A DNA stretch of 64,000 nucleotides, from the NCBI GenBank assembly GCA_019703815.1, contig AP023052.1, positions 186,001-250,000 of the forward strand, given 5' to 3'. Both the position numbers and the translations under genes were made by a program. Under the pieces are notes generated by a model that had not been told where the DNA came from, made no database searches, and saw only the letters and a program-made list of their open reading frames with translations. Below are positions 28,216 to 37,237 of this stretch, one piece after another (positions within the stretch are counted from its first letter, which is position 1; each line of letters starts with the position of its first letter). The stretch is from Thaumasiovibrio occultus. Its GTDB lineage: Bacteria > Pseudomonadota > Gammaproteobacteria > Enterobacterales > Vibrionaceae.

Positions 28216-30777
28216 TTAGAACAACTCTTCAGGTGCTTCCTCGCCTTCTTCAGTATCGAAGATGCTTTGGCGTTGTACGTGATACTCAGTTGGCTCAGTG
28301 CCTTTAACGAAGTATTCGTACATGCTGTTGCGATCGCTACGGGTGGTCAGCAAACCGGTGTTACGGTTAATGCGCACACGCACGATGTTGTTCGGTACCA
28401 CTTTACGTTGCTCAGGCACATCAGCAAGGGCAACTTTCATGAAATCAACCCACGCAGGCTGTGCGATGTTACCACCGGCAGAGCCGCCTACGATTTGGCG
28501 ATCGCCCATGTTCGGGTTACGCGATGTACGGCCGAGTGAACGGCTGTGGTTATCGAAACCGACCCACACCGACGCAACGATGCCTGGGCCATAACCCACA
28601 TACCAAGTATCTTTCGATTCGTTGGTGGTACCGGTTTTACCGCCGATATCGTGACGGCCGAGTGCGCGACCACGCCAACCAGTACCTAGCCATTCGCGAT
28701 CACCCCAAATGTTACTTTCGAGCATTTCGCGCATGATGAATGTTGCTTCGCGCGTCATTACTTGCTGGGTGTACGGCGAATCGTCTTCAGGGGTTTCTTC
28801 GGTCAGCAGGTTTTCTTCAACAACAGCGCCATCGTCGGTCTCTGTGGTTGTCTCTTCTGCGCCTACGGCTTCTTCTGCTGGTTCTTCTTGAGCAAACTGA
28901 TCTTTGTTGAAGGTAAGCTCTGGCGGTGGGCAGTTTTCCTGACAAACCGTTTTAGGCTCAGCTTGGAAGATCACGTTACCGTCTTTATCTTCAACACGTT
29001 CGATAAAGTAAGGCTTAACGTAGTAACCGTCGTTGGCAAAGACCGCAAAACCTTGCGCCATTTCTAGCGGGGTTAAGTTACCCGCGCCCAGTGCGATGGC
29101 TTCAGCGTACGGTAAGTCATCACGTTTGAAACCGAAGCGTGGCAAGTAGTCGAGGGTTTCAGCCAGACCTACACGTTGCAAAATACGCACGGCCATTACG
29201 TTTTTCGATTGCGCCAAACCGACGCGGGTACGCAATGGACCTTCATAACGCTCTGGTGAGTTCTTTGGACGCCACGCGGTGCCCATGCTCTCATCCCAGT
29301 GGTTAAACGGCGCATCGTTGATCAAGGTCGCGAGTGTCATACCACGTTCAACGGCTGCAGCGTAGATGAATGGCTTGATACTTGAGCCCACTTGACGAAT
29401 CGACATCGTGGCACGGTTAAATTTGCTGTGACTGTAGTCAAAACCGCCTACCAGCGCGACAACGGCACCATCAAACGGTGAAATTGCGGCAAAAGCCGTA
29501 TTGGCTTCCGGCACCTGACTCAACGACCAATTTTCTTCCTGTTTTACGGCATATATCACATCACCGTTGCTGAAAACATCGCTCGCCGCCTTCGGTGCAT
29601 TGCCTTGACGGGTGTCACTGATGAATGGACGCGCCCATTTCATACCGTCCCAATCAATAGTTCCTGCGTCACCTTCACGGGTGATGATCTGTGCGGTTTT
29701 GCCTTCAACTTGGGTTACGACCGCTGGAACTAACTTGTAATACGCCGAATAAACTTTCAGTTTCTCAAGGATTTCATCATGTGAAAGTGCGCTTTCACCT
29801 TCCCACAACTTCGCGATAGGGCCGCGATAGCCGTGGCGTTGATCGTAAGCGAGTAGGTTGCCGATGGCCGCATCGTTCGCCGCTTCTTGCAGCTTACTGT
29901 CAGCAGTGGTGTAGATGCGATAGCCTGAGTTGTACGCTTTATCTTCGCCGTATTGTTCTACCGCCCACGCACGAGCAATTTCAGCCATGTAGCCAGCGTT
30001 AACTTCAGGCTTTACGTAGTGGCGCTTAGCGACAACGGGCTCAGCTCGTGCTTGGTCGTACTCAAATTGAGAGATAAAGCCAACTTCCAGCATACGACCC
30101 AAAACGACATTGCGGCGTGCGGTAGCACGTTCAACTGACGCAATAGGGTTAAGTGATGAAGGTGCTTTTGGCAGACCTGCAATGAGGGCCATTTCACCAA
30201 GGGTGAGCTCGCTCAACTCTTTGCCGTAATAGACTTGTGAGGCCGCAGCAACACCGTAAGAGTTCTGACCTAAGAAGATTTTATTGAGATATAACTCGAG
30301 AATTTCTTCTTTGGTCAGTAGCTGCTCAATGTGAAGTGCGATAAAAATCTCTTTTACTTTACGAACGATGGTTTTTTCGTTGCTCAGGAAGAAATTTCGT
30401 GCCAGCTGTTGAGTGATGGTACTTGCACCTTGTTTTGGCTGTCCGGTTGACACCCAAACAACGAAGGCACGGGTAATACCAATCGGGTCAATACCGTAAT
30501 GCTCGTAATAACGTGCATCTTCGGTAGCAAGTACCGCATCAATTAGCGGTTTAGGTATGTCTTCTAGCTTTACAGGTATACGACGAGTCTTGGCAAACTG
30601 TTGTAGAAGTTTCCCGTCACTTGTGTATACGTGCATAGGAGTTTGTAACTCTACGTCTCGTAGGGTGGCTACATCCGGTAAATCTGGCTTCACATAAAGA
30701 TAGGCGCCAAAAATTGTAGTGACTCCAAGAATTATGCAAATTAATGCAAACGCTAGTAGTAGCTTTATGAACTTCAC
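28216..30777 (-). CDS. mrcA: Penicillin-binding protein 1A
   Basis: Bifunctional class A PBP of 853 aa anchored by one N-terminal membrane segment (about 5-27). The glycosyltransferase domain has the catalytic ATEDARYYEHYG near residue 85 and KQGASTITQQLARN near 120. The transpeptidase domain carries SIKPF near 460 and KTGTT near 745. An acidic, Glu/Thr-rich insert of about 45 residues lies between them, where E. coli PBP1A also has a non-conserved insert. Divergent from pilMNOPQ, the standard arrangement in gammaproteobacteria. Confidence 0.97.
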   Translation of the reverse strand: MKFIKLLLAFALICIILGVTTIFGAYLYVKPDLPDVATLRDVELQTPMHVYTSDGKLLQQFAKTRRIPVKLEDIPKPLIDAVLATEDARYYEHYGIDPIGITRAFVVWVSTGQPKQGASTITQQLARNFFLSNEKTIVRKVKEIFIALHIEQLLTKEEILELYLNKIFLGQNSYGVAAASQVYYGKELSELTLGEMALIAGLPKAPSSLNPIASVERATARRNVVLGRMLEVGFISQFEYDQARAEPVVAKRHYVKPEVNAGYMAEIARAWAVEQYGEDKAYNSGYRIYTTADSKLQEAANDAAIGNLLAYDQRHGYRGPIAKLWEGESALSHDEILEKLKVYSAYYKLVPAVVTQVEGKTAQIITREGDAGTIDWDGMKWARPFISDTRQGNAPKAASDVFSNGDVIYAVKQEENWSLSQVPEANTAFAAISPFDGAVVALVGGFDYSHSKFNRATMSIRQVGSSIKPFIYAAAVERGMTLATLINDAPFNHWDESMGTAWRPKNSPERYEGPLRTRVGLAQSKNVMAVRILQRVGLAETLDYLPRFGFKRDDLPYAEAIALGAGNLTPLEMAQGFAVFANDGYYVKPYFIERVEDKDGNVIFQAEPKTVCQENCPPPELTFNKDQFAQEEPAEEAVGAEETTTETDDGAVVEENLLTEETPEDDSPYTQQVMTREATFIMREMLESNIWGDREWLGTGWRGRALGRHDIGGKTGTTNESKDTWYVGYGPGIVASVWVGFDNHSRSLGRTSRNPNMGDRQIVGGSAGGNIAQPAWVDFMKVALADVPEQRKVVPNNIVRVRINRNTGLLTTRSDRNSMYEYFVKGTEPTEYHVQRQSIFDTEEGEEAPEELF

Positions 30778-30939
30778 TTGAGAATTCCTGTTCGGCTTAA
30801 GTCCGTGGGTTATTAACGGTTAAAGCCATAGTATAAAAGATTACTCAGACAAAAAAACAATAATAAATTTCGCGCTAGTAACCGATGCGCGCGTGTTGAG
30901 CGGTTTGCAGGACATGCAAACAGGAGAGTCGAGGACGAC

Positions 30940-31935
30940 ATGTTTCAAAACCCCATCAGTATTGGCCTTGATATTGGTAACCACAGTATCAAAATGGTGG
31001 TCGTCGAGCTAAGAAGGAAGAAACCATTTCTCCTTGCTTGCCACGAGCGAGTCTTGGCGTCACCCATCATTAATGACCAGCATAGTGTAGATGAAGGTGC
31101 TTTGCTGTCAGAGCTGCGTCAAATTCGAAAGGTCTTACCGAGCAAAGCACGGAAGGTTTCGATGGCGCTGCCAGATAGTGCAGTGATCAGTAAAGTCGTG
31201 CACTTAGATCCGAGCTTGTCGGACAGAGAGTTGCATTTTGCTGTTCGTCAGGCACTTGCCACATCTTCGCCGTTCCCCGTGGACGAGCTACAGATAGACT
31301 ATTTTGCCGTAGATAAAGGCGATGCAGCAGGAGCCTCAAGTGCTTCTACTGTTGCGTTTCAGGTTTATGCGTGCCGTAAACAGGTGCTTGTAGGTCGACA
31401 CAACGCGTTGAAAAAAGCCAAGTTGCAGGCAGATATATTAGAGCTGAAATCTCACGCTCTGGTATGGCTCGGTGAAATTCAAAAAGATGCTCTTCCAGCG
31501 CAACAGAACTGGGCGGTGCTCGATATCGGGATGCGACAAAGCGATTTTTGTGTGGGTGTAAGCCCAAGCCAGTTTTATCGTCGTGAGATCCCAATCGCCG
31601 CTACACAGGTCGCGATGTACAACCCTGGTTTTGACTGGGATCATCCGGACCCACAAGCGTGCGAAACGTTTACCAATAACTTGGCTGAGCAGCTTAAGCG
31701 CCAGATCCAGCTATATAACTCGACGCATCCGAAAGCGCCGTTGGCGGGTATTTGGCTCAGTGGTGGTGGCGATCGTTTGATTGATGCTGATCAGTTGTCA
31801 TCTGAGATTAACCTACCAGTACAATGGGCAGATCCTATTCCACTGCTCGGTGGTAAGCGTAAGGCCGGTAAAGACAAAATCCTGTCGAGCCGCTTTGGCT
31901 TAGCCGTAGGCCTTGCTGTGCGAGGGGTTAACTGA
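30940..31935 (+). CDS. pilM: PilM, actin-like type IV pilus assembly ATPase
   Basis: Cytoplasmic, actin-fold protein (331 aa) with N-terminal phosphate-binding IGLDIGNHSIKMV and the second phosphate loop GIWLSGGGDRL near 270. PilM binds the N-terminal tail of PilN and links the inner-membrane PilNO platform to the pilus motors. It starts with a good AGGAGAG site and overlaps pilN by one base (TGATG). In Vibrio the pilMNOPQ operon serves type IV pili for DNA uptake and attachment. Confidence 0.95.
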   Translation: MFQNPISIGLDIGNHSIKMVVVELRRKKPFLLACHERVLASPIINDQHSVDEGALLSELRQIRKVLPSKARKVSMALPDSAVISKVVHLDPSLSDRELHFAVRQALATSSPFPVDELQIDYFAVDKGDAAGASSASTVAFQVYACRKQVLVGRHNALKKAKLQADILELKSHALVWLGEIQKDALPAQQNWAVLDIGMRQSDFCVGVSPSQFYRREIPIAATQVAMYNPGFDWDHPDPQACETFTNNLAEQLKRQIQLYNSTHPKAPLAGIWLSGGGDRLIDADQLSSEINLPVQWADPIPLLGGKRKAGKDKILSSRFGLAVGLAVRGVN

Positions 31936-32525
31936 TGATTAAAATTAACTTATTCCCCTGGCGCGAATGGCAACAACAACATCAGCGTGAACGCTTAATG
32001 GGGATTATTATCGGTGCGCTACTGATCACTGTGTTGTCAGTGTTCCTTGGCGTGAAGATGGTACAAGGCCAGCAACGGGTTCAAGATCAGCGTAATGAGC
32101 CTATTCGCGGTCAGATCCGTGATTACAACAACCGCTTGGCGAGCAAAATGCCAGTGCTACAAGCAAAACGTAGTGAGTTGATTCGCCGTATCGAAGTCAT
32201 TAACACGATTCAGATGCAGCGTAACCGAGTCACTGAACTGCTCAATGTCTTCCCTAAGTTGATTCCGGATGGAGTTTACTTACAGCAGTTATCAGTAACT
32301 GGCGCAAATATTTCATTGGGCGGTCAGGCTGACGGTAACTCACAGTTGGCCACCTTCTTAGCTAACGCAGAAGAGCATCCACAGATTAAAAATATCAACA
32401 TGCAGCACATAGTGACCAATCGCCAGGGACGAGCTTCTCAGCAAGTTTCTTTCAAAGGGTCATTTAGTTGGGTGCTGGCGGATACGTTAGCGCAAGCACA
32501 AGCGCAGGGAGGGACAAATGAGTGA
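31935..32525 (+). CDS. pilN: PilN, inner-membrane alignment protein
   Basis: The 196-aa bitopic protein begins MIKINLFPWRE, the conserved PilM-binding motif (IN-L-PWR). A membrane helix spans about residues 22-44, then a periplasmic coiled coil and a ferredoxin-like domain that pairs with PilO. It overlaps pilM by 1 nt and pilO by 8 nt, consistent with coupled translation. Confidence 0.95.
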   Translation: MIKINLFPWREWQQQHQRERLMGIIIGALLITVLSVFLGVKMVQGQQRVQDQRNEPIRGQIRDYNNRLASKMPVLQAKRSELIRRIEVINTIQMQRNRVTELLNVFPKLIPDGVYLQQLSVTGANISLGGQADGNSQLATFLANAEEHPQIKNINMQHIVTNRQGRASQQVSFKGSFSWVLADTLAQAQAQGGTNE

Positions 32526-33114
32526 CAGCCTAAATGACCTTGAATTAGGTGAATTTCTTGATTGGCCACTAGTACCTCAAGTTGTTGTGATTGTAATGCT
32601 TTGCACTGTGATCTCAGTTGGTGGCTATTACAAGTTCATTAAGCCTGAAATCGCGCAACTTGAAGAGATGAAAGCGGAAGAGTTTGCGCTTTTGGATGAG
32701 TTGCAAGAGAAAATGAATCAGGAAAAAGCGATTGAGTTGCTTGCAGACCAGGTAGATATGCTAGAAGCGCGCTATGAGCGTGTAACTATGCAGTTGCCTG
32801 AGGAAGAAGAGCTTGCTGCACTGCTTTCTGATATTAACGAACGTGGTGTTGACGCGGGCTTGGCTTTCAACCGAATTGACTGGGCTGCGCGGGTGAAAAA
32901 TCAAGGGTTTGAAGAAATTCCATTGAGTATGTCTATTACCGGCGATTATAACCAAGTGGGTGATTTTAGCTCGGCGATTGCCGATATGCCGCGTCTTGTC
33001 ATGTTGCATGATTTTAATATCACGCGCGATGGCAGTGAAGAGCTAGGTATGCAGGTTGCAGCCAAAACGTTCCGTTTCGTAGAGGAGGTGGAAAATGCAG
33101 CGCCTGCACAGTAA
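32518..33114 (+). CDS. pilO: PilO, inner-membrane alignment protein
   Basis: The 198-aa partner of PilN has a single membrane helix near residues 18-40, a periplasmic coiled coil (about 45-95, Glu/Met/Leu rich) and a ferredoxin-like domain. PilNO forms the alignment complex that contacts the lipoprotein PilP. It overlaps pilN by 8 nt and pilP by 20 nt. Confidence 0.95.
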   Translation: MSDSLNDLELGEFLDWPLVPQVVVIVMLCTVISVGGYYKFIKPEIAQLEEMKAEEFALLDELQEKMNQEKAIELLADQVDMLEARYERVTMQLPEEEELAALLSDINERGVDAGLAFNRIDWAARVKNQGFEEIPLSMSITGDYNQVGDFSSAIADMPRLVMLHDFNITRDGSEELGMQVAAKTFRFVEEVENAAPAQ

Positions 33115-33643
33115 GACTTTCTTTGTATCAACTCTTGTCGTAATCACATTAGCGGGCTGTAAAGCAAACTCGGGTCCTTCTCCGGTTGACCAGTTTACCT
33201 TGATGCGTTCAAGAGCAACGGCGAGAGTTGAACCCTTACCTACCGAGTATCTTGCTAAACACGTACCGTTTGAACCTGTAGTTGGACGAGCGCCTTTCTC
33301 TGTACCTATGCCACAGCGTTCAACGACTTTAGCAAATAACGATGACTGCTGGCAGCCGGATTTAGATCGCAAAACGCAGAAGTTAGAGCAATTTGAAATA
33401 GATTCTCTGGCCGTTAAAGGCATCATGGGTGGACGAAACGGACGTTGGGCTTTAGTACAAACGCCTAACGGTCAAGTTGAGCGGGTTACTGTCGGTCAGT
33501 ATATGGGACTGAACTATGGCCGAGTTGAAGCGGTAACTCAATCGGGGATAGAAGTGAAAGAGAGTTTGCAAGACGGTTTAGGGTGTTGGCAGGCTCGTTC
33601 ATTGAAGTTGGCGGTTAACCAGCCAATTAGTGTGTCACAGTGA
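33095..33643 (+). CDS. pilP: PilP, pilus assembly lipoprotein
   Basis: The 182-aa lipoprotein has a signal peptide ending in LAGC (lipidated Cys22). An unstructured linker follows, then a C-terminal beta domain (from about 95, GIMGGRNGRWALVQ and VTVGQYMG) that binds the PilQ secretin. It connects the PilNO platform to the outer-membrane secretin. Starts within the end of pilO. Confidence 0.95.
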   Translation: MQRLHSKTFFVSTLVVITLAGCKANSGPSPVDQFTLMRSRATARVEPLPTEYLAKHVPFEPVVGRAPFSVPMPQRSTTLANNDDCWQPDLDRKTQKLEQFEIDSLAVKGIMGGRNGRWALVQTPNGQVERVTVGQYMGLNYGRVEAVTQSGIEVKESLQDGLGCWQARSLKLAVNQPISVSQ

Positions 33644-33661
33644 GAATGATGTGAGTGAAAA

Positions 33662-35395
33662 ATGAAAATGGATAATCAACTGACCAAATTTTGGGAATGG
33701 ACCACATCAGCGTTGAGGCTTTCTCTCTGGATGCGCTGTTTAGCGGTTATGTGTGTATTGGTAGGTAATGCCGTCGCTATTGAAGCTGAGCCTATTGAAA
33801 ACGAAGTGAGGCATATTGACTTCCGTCGCCAAGGTGAAGGTAGTGGGTTGATCTTAGTCGACCTCTCTCACTCTCAGGCAATTGTGAATGTGACACGCCG
33901 TAATCGTCAATTAGAAGTCGACATTCTTAATACTAAGTTGCCTAGTGAGCTGCTTTACATTTTAGATGTGACCGATTTCGCTACAGTAGTGCGCCAAATC
34001 GAAACGTTTTCTGAGCCTGAGAATACACGGATAGTTGTAGATGCTCAGGGGGATTTCGATTACGACTATCGGATTGATGGCTCGCAATTAAAATTGCAAG
34101 TGATTAAACGTGTTGTGGTAGAGAATAATGATGACGAAGTGCCTTATACAAGCAAGCCAATCTCGATTAATTTCCAGGACATTCCGGTAAGAAATGTATT
34201 GCAGTTGGTAGCAGATTATAACGATTTCAACCTGGTTGTGTCTGATAGCGTGCAAGGTAACGTGACTCTTCGTTTGGATGGCGTTCCTTGGGAGCAAGTA
34301 CTCGATATGATCCTTGATGTTCGCGGGTTGGAAAAGCGTGTTGAAGGTAATGTTGTACTGATTGCCCCAAGAACAGAGTTTGCGGAAAGTGATCGTATCG
34401 AAATGGAGGCGCAGCGCCTTGAAGAAGAGTTGCTGCCACTTGATACTCGGTTATATCAACTAAATTATGCGAAGGCTGAAGATATTGCTTCTCTATTTGA
34501 AAGCTCTGCTGAAGGTATTAGCTTATTGAGCGCACGTGGTGCTGTTAGTGTAGATGCGAGAACGAATACATTGATTGTTCGTGATTTACCAGAGCAGCAC
34601 TTTGTTATTGCAGACATGATAGATGAGTTAGATGTTGCGATCCGTCAGGTCCAGATCGAAGCGCGTATTGTTACTGTCGATGAGGGTGATTTGTCTGAGT
34701 TGGGTGTCCGTTGGGGGATGTTTAATAAAAACGGTAGTTACTCTAATGGGGCTACGATTGACGGTAACGCGAGCTATAATACCGATGGTGAGATTGAGAT
34801 TGATGATTACTTGAATGTCAATCTTGGTGCAACAGATGGCCGTGCTTCATCTATCGCATTTACAGTTGCGAAGCTCGGTAAAGATTTGTTCCTTGACTTA
34901 GAGCTGTCTGCACTACAGGCTGAAAATAAAGCGGAAATCGTTTCAAGTCCGCGTTTGTTAACTGCAGACAAGACACCAGCGTATATTGAGCAAGGTACCG
35001 AAATTCCGTATACAGAGTCTTCTGAGGGTGGTGCAACGACAATTGCTTTCCAGAAAGCGGTGTTGAGCCTAAGTGTTATTCCTCAAATTACGCCTGATAA
35101 CCGTTTGATTCTTGATTTGGAAGTAACCCAGGATGCACCGGGTGATACAGTCAAAACGGGTACGGGCGAAGCCCTTGCAATTAACACCCGTCGTTTAACG
35201 ACGCAGGTAATGGTTGATGATGGCGAGACGGTTGTATTAGGCGGTATCTTCCAGCATTCGACGATTAAGACTAGCGACAAGGTGCCGTTGTTGGGTGACT
35301 TGCCTGGTCTTGGTATGTTGTTCCGCCGCGATGGTGAAAGAATCCAAAAACGCGAGATGTTGATCTTCGTTACGCCGCAGATTGTGCAACGTTAA
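33662..35395 (+). CDS. pilQ: PilQ, type IV pilus secretin
   Basis: Outer-membrane channel for the pilus, 577 aa. A signal peptide ends near residue 40 (GNAVA). One AMIN domain (about 50-145) binds peptidoglycan, followed by secretin N0/STN (about 165-235), N1 (about 270-330) and the secretin C-domain (about 390-575) with SPRLLTADKTPAYIEQGTEIPY and the closing MLIFVTPQIV. It has one AMIN domain where some PilQ have two. Last gene of pilMNOPQ, followed by a strong terminator. Confidence 0.96.
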   Translation: MKMDNQLTKFWEWTTSALRLSLWMRCLAVMCVLVGNAVAIEAEPIENEVRHIDFRRQGEGSGLILVDLSHSQAIVNVTRRNRQLEVDILNTKLPSELLYILDVTDFATVVRQIETFSEPENTRIVVDAQGDFDYDYRIDGSQLKLQVIKRVVVENNDDEVPYTSKPISINFQDIPVRNVLQLVADYNDFNLVVSDSVQGNVTLRLDGVPWEQVLDMILDVRGLEKRVEGNVVLIAPRTEFAESDRIEMEAQRLEEELLPLDTRLYQLNYAKAEDIASLFESSAEGISLLSARGAVSVDARTNTLIVRDLPEQHFVIADMIDELDVAIRQVQIEARIVTVDEGDLSELGVRWGMFNKNGSYSNGATIDGNASYNTDGEIEIDDYLNVNLGATDGRASSIAFTVAKLGKDLFLDLELSALQAENKAEIVSSPRLLTADKTPAYIEQGTEIPYTESSEGGATTIAFQKAVLSLSVIPQITPDNRLILDLEVTQDAPGDTVKTGTGEALAINTRRLTTQVMVDDGETVVLGGIFQHSTIKTSDKVPLLGDLPGLGMLFRRDGERIQKREMLIFVTPQIVQR

Positions 35396-35420
35396 TCTGT
35401 CATCATTGCTTATTCGAGTT

Positions 35421-35453
35421 AGGGAAGCGCAACTTGTTGCGCTTCCCTTTTTT
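35421..35453 (+). terminator. Terminator of pilMNOPQ
   Basis: Perfect 12-bp stem AGGGAAGCGCAA / TTGCGCTTCCCT with loop CTTG, followed by T6. Confidence 0.92.
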
Positions 35454-35595
35454 CCGCCTATTGCCAAACCCTACCGACACCTGAGATAATCCGCGGTCTG
35501 ATCACGAATTTGCTTGTGAGGAATTGGTGTCTCGGATCATGTATGGTCTGGAGGCGGACTGTTGTTTAAATTTATTGCACGAATAGTTGCTGAAC

Positions 35596-36114
35596 ATGGC
35601 TGAAAAAAGAAATATTTTCCTGGTAGGCCCAATGGGTGCGGGTAAGAGCACCATTGGTAGACATTTAGCGCAACAGCTCCATATGGAGTTCGTCGATTCT
35701 GATACCGTTATTGAAGAGCGCACTGGCGCCGACATTAGCTGGGTGTTCGACGTAGAGGGCGAAGAAGGCTTTCGCGCTCGTGAAGAAGCGGTTCTCGACG
35801 ATCTAACGCAATATCAAGGTATTGTATTGGCAACAGGTGGCGGCTCGGTAAAGAGCAAAGAAAACCGTAATCGCCTTTCGGCACGCGGCATTGTGGTGTA
35901 TCTCGAAACCACGATTGAGAAACAGCTAGCGCGCACACAGCGTGACAAGAAGCGTCCGCTACTGCAAACCGATCAGCCACGCGAAGTATTGGAAGCGTTG
36001 GCAGATGATCGTAATCCGCTTTACGAAGAGATTGCCGATTACACTATTCGCACTGATGAGCAAAGCGCCAAGATCGTAGCGAATCAAATTATTAAGTTGC
36101 TCGACGAGCGTTAA
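35596..36114 (+). CDS. aroK: Shikimate kinase I
   Basis: Phosphorylates shikimate in aromatic amino acid synthesis. The 172-aa P-loop kinase starts at the ATG at 35596 ([21 protein letters not shown]); a TTG three codons upstream is less likely. Walker A is at residues 11-19. The DSD shikimate site and LATGGG are conserved. First gene of aroK-aroB-damX-dam. Confidence 0.97.
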   Translation: MAEKRNIFLVGPMGAGKSTIGRHLAQQLHMEFVDSDTVIEERTGADISWVFDVEGEEGFRAREEAVLDDLTQYQGIVLATGGGSVKSKENRNRLSARGIVVYLETTIEKQLARTQRDKKRPLLQTDQPREVLEALADDRNPLYEEIADYTIRTDEQSAKIVANQIIKLLDER

Positions 36115-36150
36115 TCAACGCTCGGTTTAAAGGGAAAGGAGACAGGGGCC

Positions 36151-37230
36151 ATGGAACGGATTACAGTAAACCTTGCTGACAGAAGCTATCCAATAACTAT
36201 CGGTGAGGGCTTACTTCAAGACCCTCAGTGGTTTGCTGTTGCAAAGCAGCGACAGGTGGTGATCATCACCAATGAGATAGTGGCCCCACTCTACGCCTCT
36301 CTACTTACCGAGACTCTCCAATCGATAGCGTCAAAAGTTGACGTTCTCACTCTGCCTGACGGCGAAAAATACAAATCCTTAGATACCTTTAACACCATCA
36401 TGACCTATTTGCTGGAGCAGAACTACGGTCGTGACGTGCTGCTGATTGCGCTGGGTGGTGGTGTTATTGGCGATCTGGTGGGTTTTGCCGCAGCTAGCTA
36501 TCACCGCGGTGTTGATTTTGTTCAGGTGCCGACCACGTTGTTGTCGCAAGTCGACTCTTCAGTGGGCGGAAAGACGGCGGTGAATCATCCGCTTGGCAAG
36601 AATATGATTGGCGCTTTCTACCAGCCTAAAGCGGTAGTAATCGATACGCTTACGTTAAATACACTTAACGATCGTGAATTATCTGCCGGTTTTGCGGAAG
36701 TAATTAAGTACGGCATCATTGCTGATAGCGCGTTCTTCGACTGGTTAGAGTTAAATTTTGCCAATGTTCTGCAGCGTGAGCCGGCGGCACTGGCGAAGAC
36801 GATTGCATGCTGCTGTCAGATCAAAGCCGATGTCGTCGCCAAAGATGAGAAAGAATCGGGCGTACGCGCACATTTGAACCTAGGGCATACCTTTGGCCAC
36901 GCGATAGAAGCGGAGATGGGCTACGGCAATTGGCTTCACGGTGAGGCGGTTGCCGCAGGTATGGTGATGGCGGCTAATGCCGCTATTGCTGAAAATATGC
37001 TTAGTGAACAACAAGCTGGACGTATCACGCAATTACTGATTAAGGCCAACCTACCGACGGCAAAACCTGATACGATGGATTTTGATGCATTTATGCGCCA
37101 TATGGCTCGCGATAAAAAAGTGATCGCGGGACAGATACGGTTCATCCTTCCGCAAGGCATTGGCAATGCGAAAGTTGTTTCAGGTATAGCAGAGTCTGTT
37201 CTGCGTCAGGTTATTGATCCGAGTAAGTGA
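36151..37230 (+). CDS. aroB: 3-dehydroquinate synthase
   Basis: NAD- and zinc-dependent enzyme converting DAHP to 3-dehydroquinate, 359 aa. Family segments include [21 protein letters not shown] (about residue 105), [20 protein letters not shown] and [12 protein letters not shown] with the metal-binding His residues. It follows aroK by 36 bp with AAAGGAGA before the ATG; damX begins 7 bp after its stop. Confidence 0.98.
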   Translation: MERITVNLADRSYPITIGEGLLQDPQWFAVAKQRQVVIITNEIVAPLYASLLTETLQSIASKVDVLTLPDGEKYKSLDTFNTIMTYLLEQNYGRDVLLIALGGGVIGDLVGFAAASYHRGVDFVQVPTTLLSQVDSSVGGKTAVNHPLGKNMIGAFYQPKAVVIDTLTLNTLNDRELSAGFAEVIKYGIIADSAFFDWLELNFANVLQREPAALAKTIACCCQIKADVVAKDEKESGVRAHLNLGHTFGHAIEAEMGYGNWLHGEAVAAGMVMAANAAIAENMLSEQQAGRITQLLIKANLPTAKPDTMDFDAFMRHMARDKKVIAGQIRFILPQGIGNAKVVSGIAESVLRQVIDPSK

Positions 37231-37237
37231 GAGTCCT